From contig NZ_JANZXA010000012.1 in the NCBI RefSeq assembly GCF_025153475.1, positions 62,001-126,000 of the forward strand: DNA of 64,000 nucleotides. The letters are read 5' to 3'. The notes under the pieces were generated by a model. That model was given only the letters and a program-made list of their open reading frames with translations. It was not told the DNA's origin and searched no databases. Made by a program: the position numbers and the translations under genes. The stretch is from Novosphingobium mangrovisedimenti. GTDB lineage: Bacteria; Pseudomonadota; Alphaproteobacteria; Sphingomonadales; Sphingomonadaceae. Positions 17,943-25,942 of this stretch are shown piece by piece (position 1 is the stretch's first letter; each line of letters begins with the position of its first letter).

Positions 17943-20207
17943 ATGGCTTACCGTATCGACGGCTTGCGCCTGCGCGCGCTCCTGGGCACCGCCGCAATCG
18001 GCGCCCTAGCCATGACCAGCCCGGCCATGGCGCAGAACACCACGAAACCGGCACCCGAAAAACCGCAGCAAAGCGCCGGTCTCGACGAAATCGTCGTCAC
18101 CGCGCAGCGTCGCGCCGAGAACCTGCAGGAAGTCCCGATTGCCATCGCCGCGGTCAGCTCGGACACCCTGAGCAAGGCCGGCGTCAACGAGACCAACACG
18201 CTCAGCCAGGTCGTGCCCGCCGTGAACTTCCAACGCTCCGGCGCCAGCGGCCTGTTCTTCGTGCGCGGCGTGGGCACCACCAACGCCTCGGTCGGAGACG
18301 AGGGCTCGAACGCCTTCTACGTCGACGGTGTCTACATTCCCGACCTGTCAGGCACGGTCACCCAGTTCAACAACATCGAGCGCATCGAGGTACTCAAGGG
18401 ACCGCAAGGCACGCTGTTCGGGCGCAACGCCTTCGGCGGCCTGATCCACATCATCACCAAGGAGCCGGGCGACTTCCTGGAAGCGCAGGGCGAAGCGGGC
18501 TACGCCAACTACCAGACGGTGCATGGCAAGCTCTACGTCGGCGGACCGATCACGAGCAACGTGAGCATGGATCTCGCGCTCACCGGCTACAACCAGAACA
18601 AGGGCTGGGGCCGCAACGTCACCGTGGGCCGCGACATCAAGAAAATGAAGTACTGGGGCGCGCGCTCCAAGCTCGTCTGGCGCGCGAGCGACGCCGTCAA
18701 GGTGACCGTGGCCGGCGACTACTACGACATGGACGACAACACCGCCATCGGCTGGTCGATCGACGAGGATTTCCCGAGCCGCGGCTTTACCGGCCCGGTC
18801 TATTCGATCGGATCGATGGACACCGCGGCAAACGACTATTCGCTTACCAAGCTCAAGACCTGGGGCGTGAGCGGAACCGTCGAGGCAGACCTGGGCGCCG
18901 TCTCGCTCACCAGCATCAGCTCGGTGAGCGACAGCAAGAACGTCAGCGACTTCGACGTCGACGGCGGACCGCTGCCCTGGCTGCGCATCGCCTTCACCTC
19001 CGGCTCGCGCGCCTACCAGCAGGAACTGCGGCTCACCTCCAACGACACAGATCCGCTGTCCTGGCAGCTGGGTGGCTTCTACCTGCGCTCGGAAGTCTAC
19101 AACAAGTCGACCTTCTCCGGCCTCGGGCTATCGCCGCTCTCGGGCCTCTACATCGACGCCTCGCTCGATACCGATTCCTACGCGGCCTTCGGCGAAGTCA
19201 GCTACAAACTGACGCGGACCACCACCCTGACCGGCGGCGTGCGCTACACCAAGGACATCCGCAAGCTGGGCGGCGGCCAGTCGCCGATCGTGGGCACCAC
19301 GATGCTCCCGGAAATTCCGACGACTGGCAAGATCTCCTACGGCAAGTTCACCTGGCGCGCCGCGATCCGGCAGGAGCTGACCGACGACCTGAGCGTTTAT
19401 GCCTCGTACAACCGGGGCTTCAAGGCGGGCACCTATTCGCTGCAGAGCCCTGCCAACGCGCCGGTCCAGCCGCAGTACATCAACGCCTATGAAATCGGCG
19501 TGAAGTCGGAACTGCTGGACCGCCGCCTGCGCCTCAACGCCTCGGTCTACCACTACGACATCTCGAACTACCAGATCCGCTCGGCGGCGCTGAGCAATCT
19601 GGGTTCGGCCGTTCTGCTCAATGCCGCATCGGTGAAGGTCGACGGTCTCGATGTCGAGTTCGAAGCGGCGCCGGTCGAGAACCTGCGCATCTTCGGTGGC
19701 TTCACCTGGCTCGATTCGCGCTTCGACAACTTCGGCGCTCCCGGATCGAGCTATCAGGCCCCCTTCATCTATCCGCTGCCGGCGGTCTGCGATGCGCCCG
19801 GCACTTCGGAACCCGGCACGACCACGGGCACGCCCACCGGCGGCTTCCTGACCTGCCTGGGCGACGCATCCGGCTTCCAGACCCCGGGCGCACCGGACTT
19901 CACTGGAAGTCTCGGCATGAGCCTGACCGTCCCGGTCCGCGAAAGCGGCGAACTGCGCTTCAACCTGCTCGGCAGCTACAACAGCGGCTTCCCTTTCGAA
20001 TCCGACGGCACGCTGCGCCAGAAGAAGTACGGGCTGCTCAATGGCTCGGTGGCCTACTGGCTCAACGAGAACTGGGGCGTCGAACTCTGGGGCAAGAACG
20101 TCACCAACACCAAATATTTCCAGCAGAAGATCTCCACCGGCCTTGGCGCGACGACCGCCCGTGCGGCGCCCGCGACTTACGGTGTGACTGTGAAGTTCAC
20201 CTATTGA
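17943..20207 (+). CDS. TonB-dependent receptor 1
   Basis: A 754-residue outer-membrane transporter powered by TonB-ExbBD. A signal peptide ends at SPAMAQ. The TonB box is DEIVVTAQRR at about residues 44-53, followed by the plug domain with VPIAIAAVS, FVRGVGTTNA, FYVDGVYIPD, IERIEVLKGPQGTLFGRNAFGG and the end of the plug at IHIITKEPGD. The remainder is the 22-stranded barrel, with the C-terminal strand YGVTVKFTY. The substrate is not clear; this subgroup is common for plant compounds and siderophores in sphingomonads. GGGGAGAG precedes the ATG. An upstream TetR gene is the likely regulator and an intrinsic terminator follows. Confidence 0.94.
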   Translation: MAYRIDGLRLRALLGTAAIGALAMTSPAMAQNTTKPAPEKPQQSAGLDEIVVTAQRRAENLQEVPIAIAAVSSDTLSKAGVNETNTLSQVVPAVNFQRSGASGLFFVRGVGTTNASVGDEGSNAFYVDGVYIPDLSGTVTQFNNIERIEVLKGPQGTLFGRNAFGGLIHIITKEPGDFLEAQGEAGYANYQTVHGKLYVGGPITSNVSMDLALTGYNQNKGWGRNVTVGRDIKKMKYWGARSKLVWRASDAVKVTVAGDYYDMDDNTAIGWSIDEDFPSRGFTGPVYSIGSMDTAANDYSLTKLKTWGVSGTVEADLGAVSLTSISSVSDSKNVSDFDVDGGPLPWLRIAFTSGSRAYQQELRLTSNDTDPLSWQLGGFYLRSEVYNKSTFSGLGLSPLSGLYIDASLDTDSYAAFGEVSYKLTRTTTLTGGVRYTKDIRKLGGGQSPIVGTTMLPEIPTTGKISYGKFTWRAAIRQELTDDLSVYASYNRGFKAGTYSLQSPANAPVQPQYINAYEIGVKSELLDRRLRLNASVYHYDISNYQIRSAALSNLGSAVLLNAASVKVDGLDVEFEAAPVENLRIFGGFTWLDSRFDNFGAPGSSYQAPFIYPLPAVCDAPGTSEPGTTTGTPTGGFLTCLGDASGFQTPGAPDFTGSLGMSLTVPVRESGELRFNLLGSYNSGFPFESDGTLRQKKYGLLNGSVAYWLNENWGVELWGKNVTNTKYFQQKISTGLGATTARAAPATYGVTVKFTY

Positions 20208-20231
20208 GCCAACCCTGGCTTACAACCTCGT

Positions 20232-20264
20232 GCGCCCGGGCCTCGCGGTCCGGGCGCAATTTTT
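20232..20264 (+). terminator. Intrinsic terminator of TonB receptor 1
   Basis: GCGCCCGG and CCGGGCGC form a perfect 8-bp stem with a 10-nt loop, followed by AATTTTT. Confidence 0.85.
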
Positions 20265-20281
20265 CGAAGGTTGCGCAGCCC

Positions 20282-20728
20282 CTAGAGCCCCAGTTGCCCG
20301 CGGATGGCACCGGCGGGAAACTCGTGGGTGTGGAGGTTGATGTAGTAGCCGGTGAAATCGGACTTCATGCCCTCGTCCAGCCAGTCGGGTGCGGCGACAC
20401 AGCCCTTGAAGCCGCCCTCGGGGCTCGCGGTCAGCGGGATCGTCGGCGGCCCGTCCTCACCCACGGCGCCGCGATGGATATGCGCGCCGACGACGGGATC
20501 GAGACCCTGGATATCGTGAACGTCGTAGCACAGCGTGCCCCGGTCCGCGCTGACGGTGACATCGGCGCTTGCCGAGCCGTCGGGATCGCCCGGCTTCACT
20601 TCCTGCGCGCCGGTCAGCGTGGCATGGTAGGTCCTGGCGGCCTCCCCGGCATGGGCACCCGAAACAGGCAGCGCCCATGACCCGGCAAGCACCACGACAG
20701 CGGCCAGTCGGCTGGTAAAGCGTCGCAT
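20282..20728 (-). CDS. Secreted CHRD-domain protein
   Basis: A 148-residue exported protein with one CHRD (chordin-like) domain, a fold of unclear function in bacteria. The signal peptide ends at GAHAGEA. The domain covers about residues 35-148 with the markers LTGAQEVKPGDPDGSASADV, a metal-like VVGAHIHRGAVGEDGPP and the final YYINLHTHEFPAGAIRGQL. Cys pairs in GTLCYDV and KGCVAA may form a disulphide. GGGAGAG just before the ATG at 20728 fixes the start. It converges on TonB receptor 1. Confidence 0.9.
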   Translation of the reverse strand: MRRFTSRLAAVVVLAGSWALPVSGAHAGEAARTYHATLTGAQEVKPGDPDGSASADVTVSADRGTLCYDVHDIQGLDPVVGAHIHRGAVGEDGPPTIPLTASPEGGFKGCVAAPDWLDEGMKSDFTGYYINLHTHEFPAGAIRGQLGL

Positions 20729-20802
20729 CTTTTCTCTCCCGGTTGTGCACACACATGGCGGGCAATCCGGTAGCGTTGCCCGGTATTACCGGGCTCTGGA
20801 GC

Positions 20803-21020
20803 TTACTCCCACTCGGTTGTTTCGACAACCTTGACATATTGATTTGGTCCGAGGTTACACATTGTGTGCCATTGCTTCAGCCTCGAAAATACCGTCAATC
20901 GGCCGCGTTACATGTCCGGTTGTATTTCGCAGCTCGCGAGGCGGACGCCCTCCCCGTCGGGGCCTCATTTGCTCAAAGTCAGGATTCGATCTCGAGGCCA
21001 TTCGTGCCGCTGTGCGCCAT
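20803..21020 (-). repeat. Diverged direct repeat, copy A (EWE-stop element)
   Basis: This stretch and the one at 45990-46190 share ACTCCCACTCG(G/A)TTGT, the upstream CTCTGGAG, a block GCGAGGC(G/A)G(A/G)CGCC(C/T)TCCCC(G/A)TCGG and a further TCGAGG..ATTC region, in the same orientation. On the minus strand the first block reads as the end of a short frame, MCNLGPNQYVKVVETTEWE-stop (20862 to 20803); the last five codons resemble the GuaA C-terminus TIEWE. The 370-bp gap between the CHRD gene and yaaA holds only this. It may be an attachment-site remnant or a decayed repeat. Confidence 0.5.
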
Positions 21021-21099
21021 TGGCCTGGCGAAGTCGACCGCAGGCGACGCCAATTCATCGTTGATCGCGATCACATCAATCGACGTTGGCTCGCGCCAC

Positions 21100-21852
21100 T
21101 CATGTACGGATAAACCGCCAGCGATCGGTCTCACTCTCGCTCGCATCGAAGCGATATCCATCGGTGTCGAAACCACGCATCGCCTCGACGTCCGTGATAT
21201 GGTTTTCGCATAGCCAGCGCGCCATCATGCCTCGTGCTCGCTTGGCATTGAAGCTCACGAAACGCGGGCCGTCCGGACCGGGTTCGCGAAACTCCACATC
21301 GATAACCCGCACGTCTGCAAGCTTGCCTTTGACGGCTGCGAAGTATTCCTGGCTGGCGAGATTGAGCACGATGCCGGATCCTTCGTCGGCAACCTGCGCA
21401 TGCAGTAGCTCGGCAATACGCTCGCCCCACCAGTCGGTCAGGCTTTTGCGGCGCGGCGCCCAGCGCGTCCCCATTTCGAGCCGGTAGGGCCGGATCGCGT
21501 CCAACGGGCGCAGCAGGCCATACAGCCCGGACAATATCCGCACGTGGGCCTGCGCGAAAACGATGCCAGCTTCGTGCAGCGTATGCGCTTCGAAGCCCGT
21601 GTAGACATCGCCGGCAAACGCGAAGAGCGCTGGCCGCTCGGGCAGCCTCGCAAAGTCGCGAAACCGTTCTGCATTGAGCTTAGCCAACCGCGGCGAGATA
21701 TGCATCAGGTCGCTCAATCGCTTTTGCGACAGGTTGGCCGCCGATTTGGCGAGGCTGCTTGCTTCCTCGGCGAAATGCGGTTCTGTGGCGGTCAGCAGCG
21801 GCAGCGCGCGCTCAAAATCGAGCGTCTTGGCGGGGGAGAGCAAGGCAATCAT
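21100..21852 (-). CDS. yaaA: Peroxide-stress protein YaaA (DUF328)
   Basis: A 250-residue cytosolic protein of the YaaA family. In E. coli the homologue limits intracellular free iron during hydrogen peroxide stress and binds DNA. The N-terminal MIALLSPAKTLDF signature, the SGLYGLLRPLDAIRPYRLEMG block, NLASQEYF and VSFNAKRARGMMARW are all conserved. The start at 21852 is the family start; the open frame upstream is less coding-like. It is the first gene right of repeat copy A and points toward it. Confidence 0.93.
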   Translation of the reverse strand: MIALLSPAKTLDFERALPLLTATEPHFAEEASSLAKSAANLSQKRLSDLMHISPRLAKLNAERFRDFARLPERPALFAFAGDVYTGFEAHTLHEAGIVFAQAHVRILSGLYGLLRPLDAIRPYRLEMGTRWAPRRKSLTDWWGERIAELLHAQVADEGSGIVLNLASQEYFAAVKGKLADVRVIDVEFREPGPDGPRFVSFNAKRARGMMARWLCENHITDVEAMRGFDTDGYRFDASESETDRWRFIRT

Positions 21853-21982
21853 GCACCGTCCGTAGCGGGGGCATGTCCTTGCGTCAAAACGCCGACAAAG
21901 CGGTCGCTCAGCGCCGAGGCGCAACTCCTTATAAGCAGACCTTTGTTCAGTATTCACTTTGATCCGAGTCATGCTCCGCATT

Positions 21983-22849
21983 TCATGCAGCGGCTTGGAG
22001 CAGCCATTGCGAGAATCTTGAAGCGGCGTCGGAGACCGGCTTCGAAGACAGGCGCGTCAACCAATAGCTGCCGCGGTCCACTGTAATGTCGAAAGGCGTG
22101 ATGAGTTGGCCGGCGGAGCGCTCACGTTCGAACATCGGCAGTGGCAACAAGGCAATGCCCATGCCGCGCGCGGCGGCGAGGGCCATAAGATGCGATGCAT
22201 CAAATATGGGCCCGTTTGCTATCAGTCCCCTCACGCCCGCGGCCTCGAACCAAGTGGACCAGTCCTGCAGCCGGTACGAGCGCAGAAGCGGGAAGCGCGC
22301 AAGATCGGTTACATTCACAATTTGGCCTGCCATCGCCGGGCAGCAGGCCGGGGTCATCGGTGCAGGCATCAGTCGCTCAGCTGTTACGCCATGCCACGAC
22401 CCGTCTCCAAAGCGGATCGCCACGTCCAGGCTTTCCGTCCACAGGTCGACGGCGTTGTTGTTCGTCAGCATACGAACGTCGATTCCTGGGTGAAGTGCCT
22501 GGAATTCAGGAAGCCGCTCCATCAGAAAGCCAAGCGCGAACGTGCCGACGACACCGATGGTCAGAACTTCCCGTACACCACCAGTGCTGATGACGGAGAG
22601 TGCTTCGGCGACCCGCCCCAGCGCTGCGGAAACCACCGGAGCAAGAAGCGCGCCCTCATCACTGAGAACAAGCCCGCGCGTGGTGCGGCGGAACAGCGCT
22701 TTGCCGACATGGGCTTCCAGCATCTTCACCTGCTGGCTTACGGCAGCCTGCGTTACGCATAGTTCATCTGCCGCGCGGGTGAAATTGAGATGCCTTGCTG
22801 CAGCTTCGAACGCCCTCAACGTATTGAGCGACAGTGTCCTGATATCCAT
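21983..22849 (-). CDS. LysR-family regulator, AmpR type
   Basis: A 288-residue LysR regulator most like AmpR, which controls beta-lactamase in response to cell-wall muropeptides. The N-terminal winged helix-turn-helix reads LNTLRAFEAAARHLNFTRAADELCVTQAAVSQQVK; this LNTLRAFEAAARHL beginning and the EGALLAP linker are AmpR-like. The C-terminal effector domain follows from about residue 90. It is divergent to a class A beta-lactamase gene 108 bp away, the standard ampR-bla arrangement. The start at 22849 is preferred over an ATG 27 bp upstream because homologues begin at this point. Confidence 0.88.
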   Translation of the reverse strand: MDIRTLSLNTLRAFEAAARHLNFTRAADELCVTQAAVSQQVKMLEAHVGKALFRRTTRGLVLSDEGALLAPVVSAALGRVAEALSVISTGGVREVLTIGVVGTFALGFLMERLPEFQALHPGIDVRMLTNNNAVDLWTESLDVAIRFGDGSWHGVTAERLMPAPMTPACCPAMAGQIVNVTDLARFPLLRSYRLQDWSTWFEAAGVRGLIANGPIFDASHLMALAAARGMGIALLPLPMFERERSAGQLITPFDITVDRGSYWLTRLSSKPVSDAASRFSQWLLQAAA

Positions 22850-22856
22850 CACTGAT

Positions 22857-22871
22857 CCTAGAATAGCTAGG
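22857..22871. promoter_or_regulatory. Inverted repeat in the ampR-bla intergenic region
   Basis: CCTAG-AATAG-CTAGG is a perfect 5-bp inverted repeat 8 bp from the regulator start and 86 bp before the beta-lactamase start. Position and dyad shape fit an AmpR operator, though the sequence differs from the enterobacterial one. Confidence 0.4.
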
Positions 22872-22957
22872 GACAAACCTCAGAAACCATCGTTTGCCCG
22901 CTCGGTCAACAAGCGCTCACAACAGTCTTGAAGGACGCAATTATCGGAGCTGATTCA

Positions 22958-23971
22958 ATGTTTGACAGGCGGGACGTGCTGACGGGAGCCATGGCGGTTC
23001 TAATTTCCGGCTGCATAAGAAGTGGCCCAGAGCCCTTTGGAAAAACCGGGGCTGATGCCCTTCGCCAGATCGAGGCACGCGCCCGCGGCAGACTGGGCGC
23101 TTATGTCTTCGATCCGGCGCGCAACCAAGGCTTCGGCTGGCGCGAGCGCGAGCGCTTTGCCCACTGCAGTTCGTTCAAGCTGTCGCTTGCAGCCATGGTG
23201 CTGGCAAAGGCGGAGCGCGGCGAGATCATTCCGGAAGAGGTTTTGCACTGGAGCCAAGCAGACTTGCTGTCGCACAGTCCGGTAACCTCCGAAAACGTGG
23301 CTGGCGGCCTCTCCGTCAAGGATCTTGCGCATGCTACGGTAGTAACCAGCGACAATACGGCCGCGAACGTCCTGCTTCAAAGATTCGGCGGCCCCGGGGA
23401 ACTTACCCGCTTTTGGCGCTCGCTTGGCGATACCGTGAGCCGGCTCGACCGCTACGAGCCCGGACTTAACGTTGTTCCGGCAGGCTCAACGCTCGACACC
23501 ACTACGCCAATAGCGATGGCGGTCACGGTCGCAAAGCTGTTGACGGGCGAACACCTCTCGCTGGAAGGAAGCGCCACGCTGAAGCAGTGGATGGTGGAGG
23601 CGAAGACCGGTCGCGACCGTATCCGCGCCGGATTTCCACCGCAATGGGTGGCGGGGGACAAGACGGGAACCGGAATTGGTTCCAATCGACATACCTACGT
23701 CGATCTGGCCTTCGGCGGTCCACCGGAAGGGCCGGTCTTTGTAGTTGCGGCCTATTTCGAGCCCGAACATCTGGTCGAGCCGATGGATCCGGTATCGCTC
23801 GCAGTCCTGGCTGATGTTGGCCGCGTTGCCGCATCGATGACTCAGAGTGAATGCGACACGGGATCGGCCTGTACCGAGCGATCTGATATCACGCTCGCGC
23901 AGCTATCAGTCGGTAGCCTCCCGAAGGACTTGGCCGCAATTGGTATGGGCAGACCTTCGCATGCCATCTGA
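22958..23971 (+). CDS. Class A beta-lactamase, probable Tat lipoprotein
   Basis: A 337-residue serine beta-lactamase that would hydrolyse penicillins or cephalosporins in the periplasm. The class A motifs are complete: catalytic Ser71 in SSFK, SDN in VTSDNTAAN, the Glu of the omega loop in RYEPGLN, and KTG in GDKTGTG. The N-terminus carries RRDVLTG then a lipobox-like LISGC, suggesting Tat export and lipidation. A tail of about 38 residues after the last family helix (AVLADVGRVAAS), rich in Cys, Ser and Thr, is longer than usual and may be recent read-through into flanking sequence. CGGAGC precedes the ATG at 22958. The divergent AmpR-type gene implies inducible expression. Confidence 0.9.
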   Translation: MFDRRDVLTGAMAVLISGCIRSGPEPFGKTGADALRQIEARARGRLGAYVFDPARNQGFGWRERERFAHCSSFKLSLAAMVLAKAERGEIIPEEVLHWSQADLLSHSPVTSENVAGGLSVKDLAHATVVTSDNTAANVLLQRFGGPGELTRFWRSLGDTVSRLDRYEPGLNVVPAGSTLDTTTPIAMAVTVAKLLTGEHLSLEGSATLKQWMVEAKTGRDRIRAGFPPQWVAGDKTGTGIGSNRHTYVDLAFGGPPEGPVFVVAAYFEPEHLVEPMDPVSLAVLADVGRVAASMTQSECDTGSACTERSDITLAQLSVGSLPKDLAAIGMGRPSHAI

Positions 23972-24162
23972 CGGAAGATTGAAGATGGTTCGGCAATGTC
24001 CGCAACATGTTGGAAATAGTAGACGTTCGTAGACACGCCTAAGTCCATCTCCAATTCGTGTGCCAGTGCGACCAAGCATCGGGAGAATAAGGTCATGATG
24101 GCAGCGACCGAGCATCCGCTTTGCGACGCTTCCCAAATGACCAACGAAGATGCCAAAACGAA

Positions 24163-24182
24163 GGACAGGATAAGACCTGTCC
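24163..24182. promoter_or_regulatory. Inverted repeat in the gap after the beta-lactamase gene
   Basis: GGACAGG-ATAAGA-CCTGTCC is a perfect 7-bp inverted repeat in the 364-bp gap between the beta-lactamase and sigma-factor genes. It has no T tract, so an operator is as likely as a terminator. I see nothing else convincing in this gap. Confidence 0.35.
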
Positions 24183-24335
24183 CAAAATCTCACGCATCAG
24201 GCGCATTCCTCGTCAAAAGCGGGAACTAAGATGCCCTCTGCAAAGCGGGCAGAATGATGTTGGCTAACTCGCAGATGTATTGCTGACCTAAAACTATCAC
24301 ATCGCGCGACTAGCACGCGCGCCGTGTCCAAGACC

Positions 24336-24878
24336 ATGAGTTCTCCCACCCTCCCGATTGCCCCGGTCGGTCACGAACGGGACGGGCGTCACGACTGGTC
24401 GGGCGTGATGGAAGCCATTCGCCGATATGCGTTGGCTCGCCGCAAGCAGGACGATATCGCTGAGGATATTGCGCAGGAAACAGTGTTGCGCTGCATCGAA
24501 TACTGCCGGTCTCATGACGTCGCCAGTCTTTACGCTCTGGCCTACAGAATCGCGGCCAACCTCATTGCCGATCACCACCGGGCCGCCAGGGGACAGACCG
24601 GAGAGCTCGAAGAAAGCATCGAATGCGACGCGCCCCTGCCAGACCAGATCGTGGCCGACCGTCTGGAAATCGAACGCCTCTCCGGTGCGTTGAGTGGAAT
24701 GCCGGCGCTGCGCCGCGAGGTTTTTCTGCGGCGGCGCCTGCACGGTGAAAGTTATGCAACAATCACCAAAGATTTGAATATGTCTTCCAAGGCCGTTGAA
24801 AAGCACATAGGTCGGGCGCTCGAAACGCTGACAAAAGCAATGAAGCGATCTTCAGGCAGCAAGAGAGACGGCTCTTGA
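24336..24878 (+). CDS. ECF sigma factor, FecI type
   Basis: A 180-residue extracytoplasmic-function sigma factor that would direct RNA polymerase to the downstream TonB-receptor promoter. Region 2 covers about residues 20-85, with the DIAEDIAQETVLRC segment and a YRIAANLIADHHR stretch; region 4 is in about residues 120-170, with ALRREVFLRRRLHGESYATITKDLNMSSKAVEKHI. This layout matches FecI-like factors. The start could also be the GTG at 24324; neither has a strong ribosome site. Its stop overlaps the TTG start of the FecR gene in TTGA, so the two are coupled. Confidence 0.88.
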   Translation: MSSPTLPIAPVGHERDGRHDWSGVMEAIRRYALARRKQDDIAEDIAQETVLRCIEYCRSHDVASLYALAYRIAANLIADHHRAARGQTGELEESIECDAPLPDQIVADRLEIERLSGALSGMPALRREVFLRRRLHGESYATITKDLNMSSKAVEKHIGRALETLTKAMKRSSGSKRDGS

Positions 24879-25819
24879 AGGACCGGCAAATCACCGAAGA
24901 AGCGACATATTGGCTGGAGCAGATGAACTCGCCGGTCGTCGATGTGTCCGTTGCCAGGGGCTTCGACAAGTGGATGGACGCGGATGCCCGTCACCGGGAC
25001 GTCTTTTCGGACTTGCAGGGATTGTGGGATTCTCCACTGCTGACCGGAGCCGCGCGCCTTTCCAACAGCGCTCCCCAGCCTGAAGCGGAGGAGATGGCTG
25101 GCGGCAGGAAGAAGGTCATGGCGAGCATGGCGTTCGGCCTGATGGTGGCCGCCATCGCGTTGTTGGTGCTTGCCTTGCCCGGCCCGCTGTTCATGACGGA
25201 CATCTATCGCACGGACAGGGGCGCCGGCGATCACATCACTCTGGCGGACGGGTCTCGGGCCACTCTCAGCGGTGATGCCGAGCTGGAGGTGCGCATCCTG
25301 CCGTGGAAGCGCACGGCCGTGCTTCGGCGCGGGGAAGTGTTTTTGGACATCGCGCACGAGCGGTTCCGCGGATTCACGGTTGAAAGCGGCTCGGCCGAAA
25401 TCAAGGTTCTGGGCACTGCCTTCAACGTCGATCGGCAGGGAGAGCAGGACACCGTGGTGCAGGTCTACCGCGGCGTGGTCGGGCTGGAAGGGCCGACGGG
25501 GGAATACATGGTCCTGCGCAAGGGGCAGGCGGCCAAGGCGACGGCGCATCATCTCGTCTGGCAATCGGACTTCATGAACAGGTCCGGACCGGACTGGATT
25601 GCCGGATGGTTCGAAATGTCCAACGAGCCGCTCGGCCTGCTGGTGGAGAAGCTCGATCGCTATTCCGAACATCAGATCCGGATCGATGACGAGACGCTGG
25701 CACGGCGCAGGGTTTCCGGCCGATTCCACATTTCCCGGCCCGCCTCGGTGCTCTCCGCCCTCAAGTACGCCTACGGTGTGACGGTGGTGGACAAGGGGGA
25801 CGTCATCACCCTTCAGTGA
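24875..25819 (+). CDS. FecR-type anti-sigma/signal-transfer protein
   Basis: A 314-residue inner-membrane protein that holds the ECF sigma factor inactive and releases it when the receptor is loaded. The N-terminal cytoplasmic domain begins ITEEATYWLEQMNSP, one transmembrane helix lies at about residues 86-107 (FGLMVAAIALLVLALPGPLF), and the periplasmic FecR domain follows (ITLADGSRATLSGDAEL, FTVESGSAEIKVLGTAFNV, VYRGVVGL) with the STN-like C-terminal end. The TTG start is needed to include the conserved N-terminal domain and it overlaps the sigma-factor stop by 4 bp. Confidence 0.92.
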   Translation: MKDRQITEEATYWLEQMNSPVVDVSVARGFDKWMDADARHRDVFSDLQGLWDSPLLTGAARLSNSAPQPEAEEMAGGRKKVMASMAFGLMVAAIALLVLALPGPLFMTDIYRTDRGAGDHITLADGSRATLSGDAELEVRILPWKRTAVLRRGEVFLDIAHERFRGFTVESGSAEIKVLGTAFNVDRQGEQDTVVQVYRGVVGLEGPTGEYMVLRKGQAAKATAHHLVWQSDFMNRSGPDWIAGWFEMSNEPLGLLVEKLDRYSEHQIRIDDETLARRRVSGRFHISRPASVLSALKYAYGVTVVDKGDVITLQ

Positions 25820-25942
25820 TGGCGTGTACAAATTGTGTTTCATAAAACTGACGCAAATTTGTAATTGAAATATAATAAAAAACTTTGTCGGGTTTTTCTG
25901 TTCCGGCCCGTCTAACGCCCAAACTTCACGAGGATGGGCGTA
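25820..25942 (+). promoter_or_regulatory. AT-rich leader with candidate ECF promoter
   Basis: The gap between the FecR and receptor genes has a strongly AT-rich block (about 25845-25885) unlike the surrounding DNA, then CGTCTAAC at 25909-25916, which could be an ECF -10 element of the CGTC type. A -35 element near 25887-25893 is possible but not distinctive. GAGG at 25930-25933 is the ribosome site for the ATG at 25943. Confidence 0.35.

Noticed and set aside
23972..24323. Small genes in the gap between the beta-lactamase and sigma-factor genes
   Set aside because: Short frames on both strands lack ribosome sites, motifs and consistent codon use.
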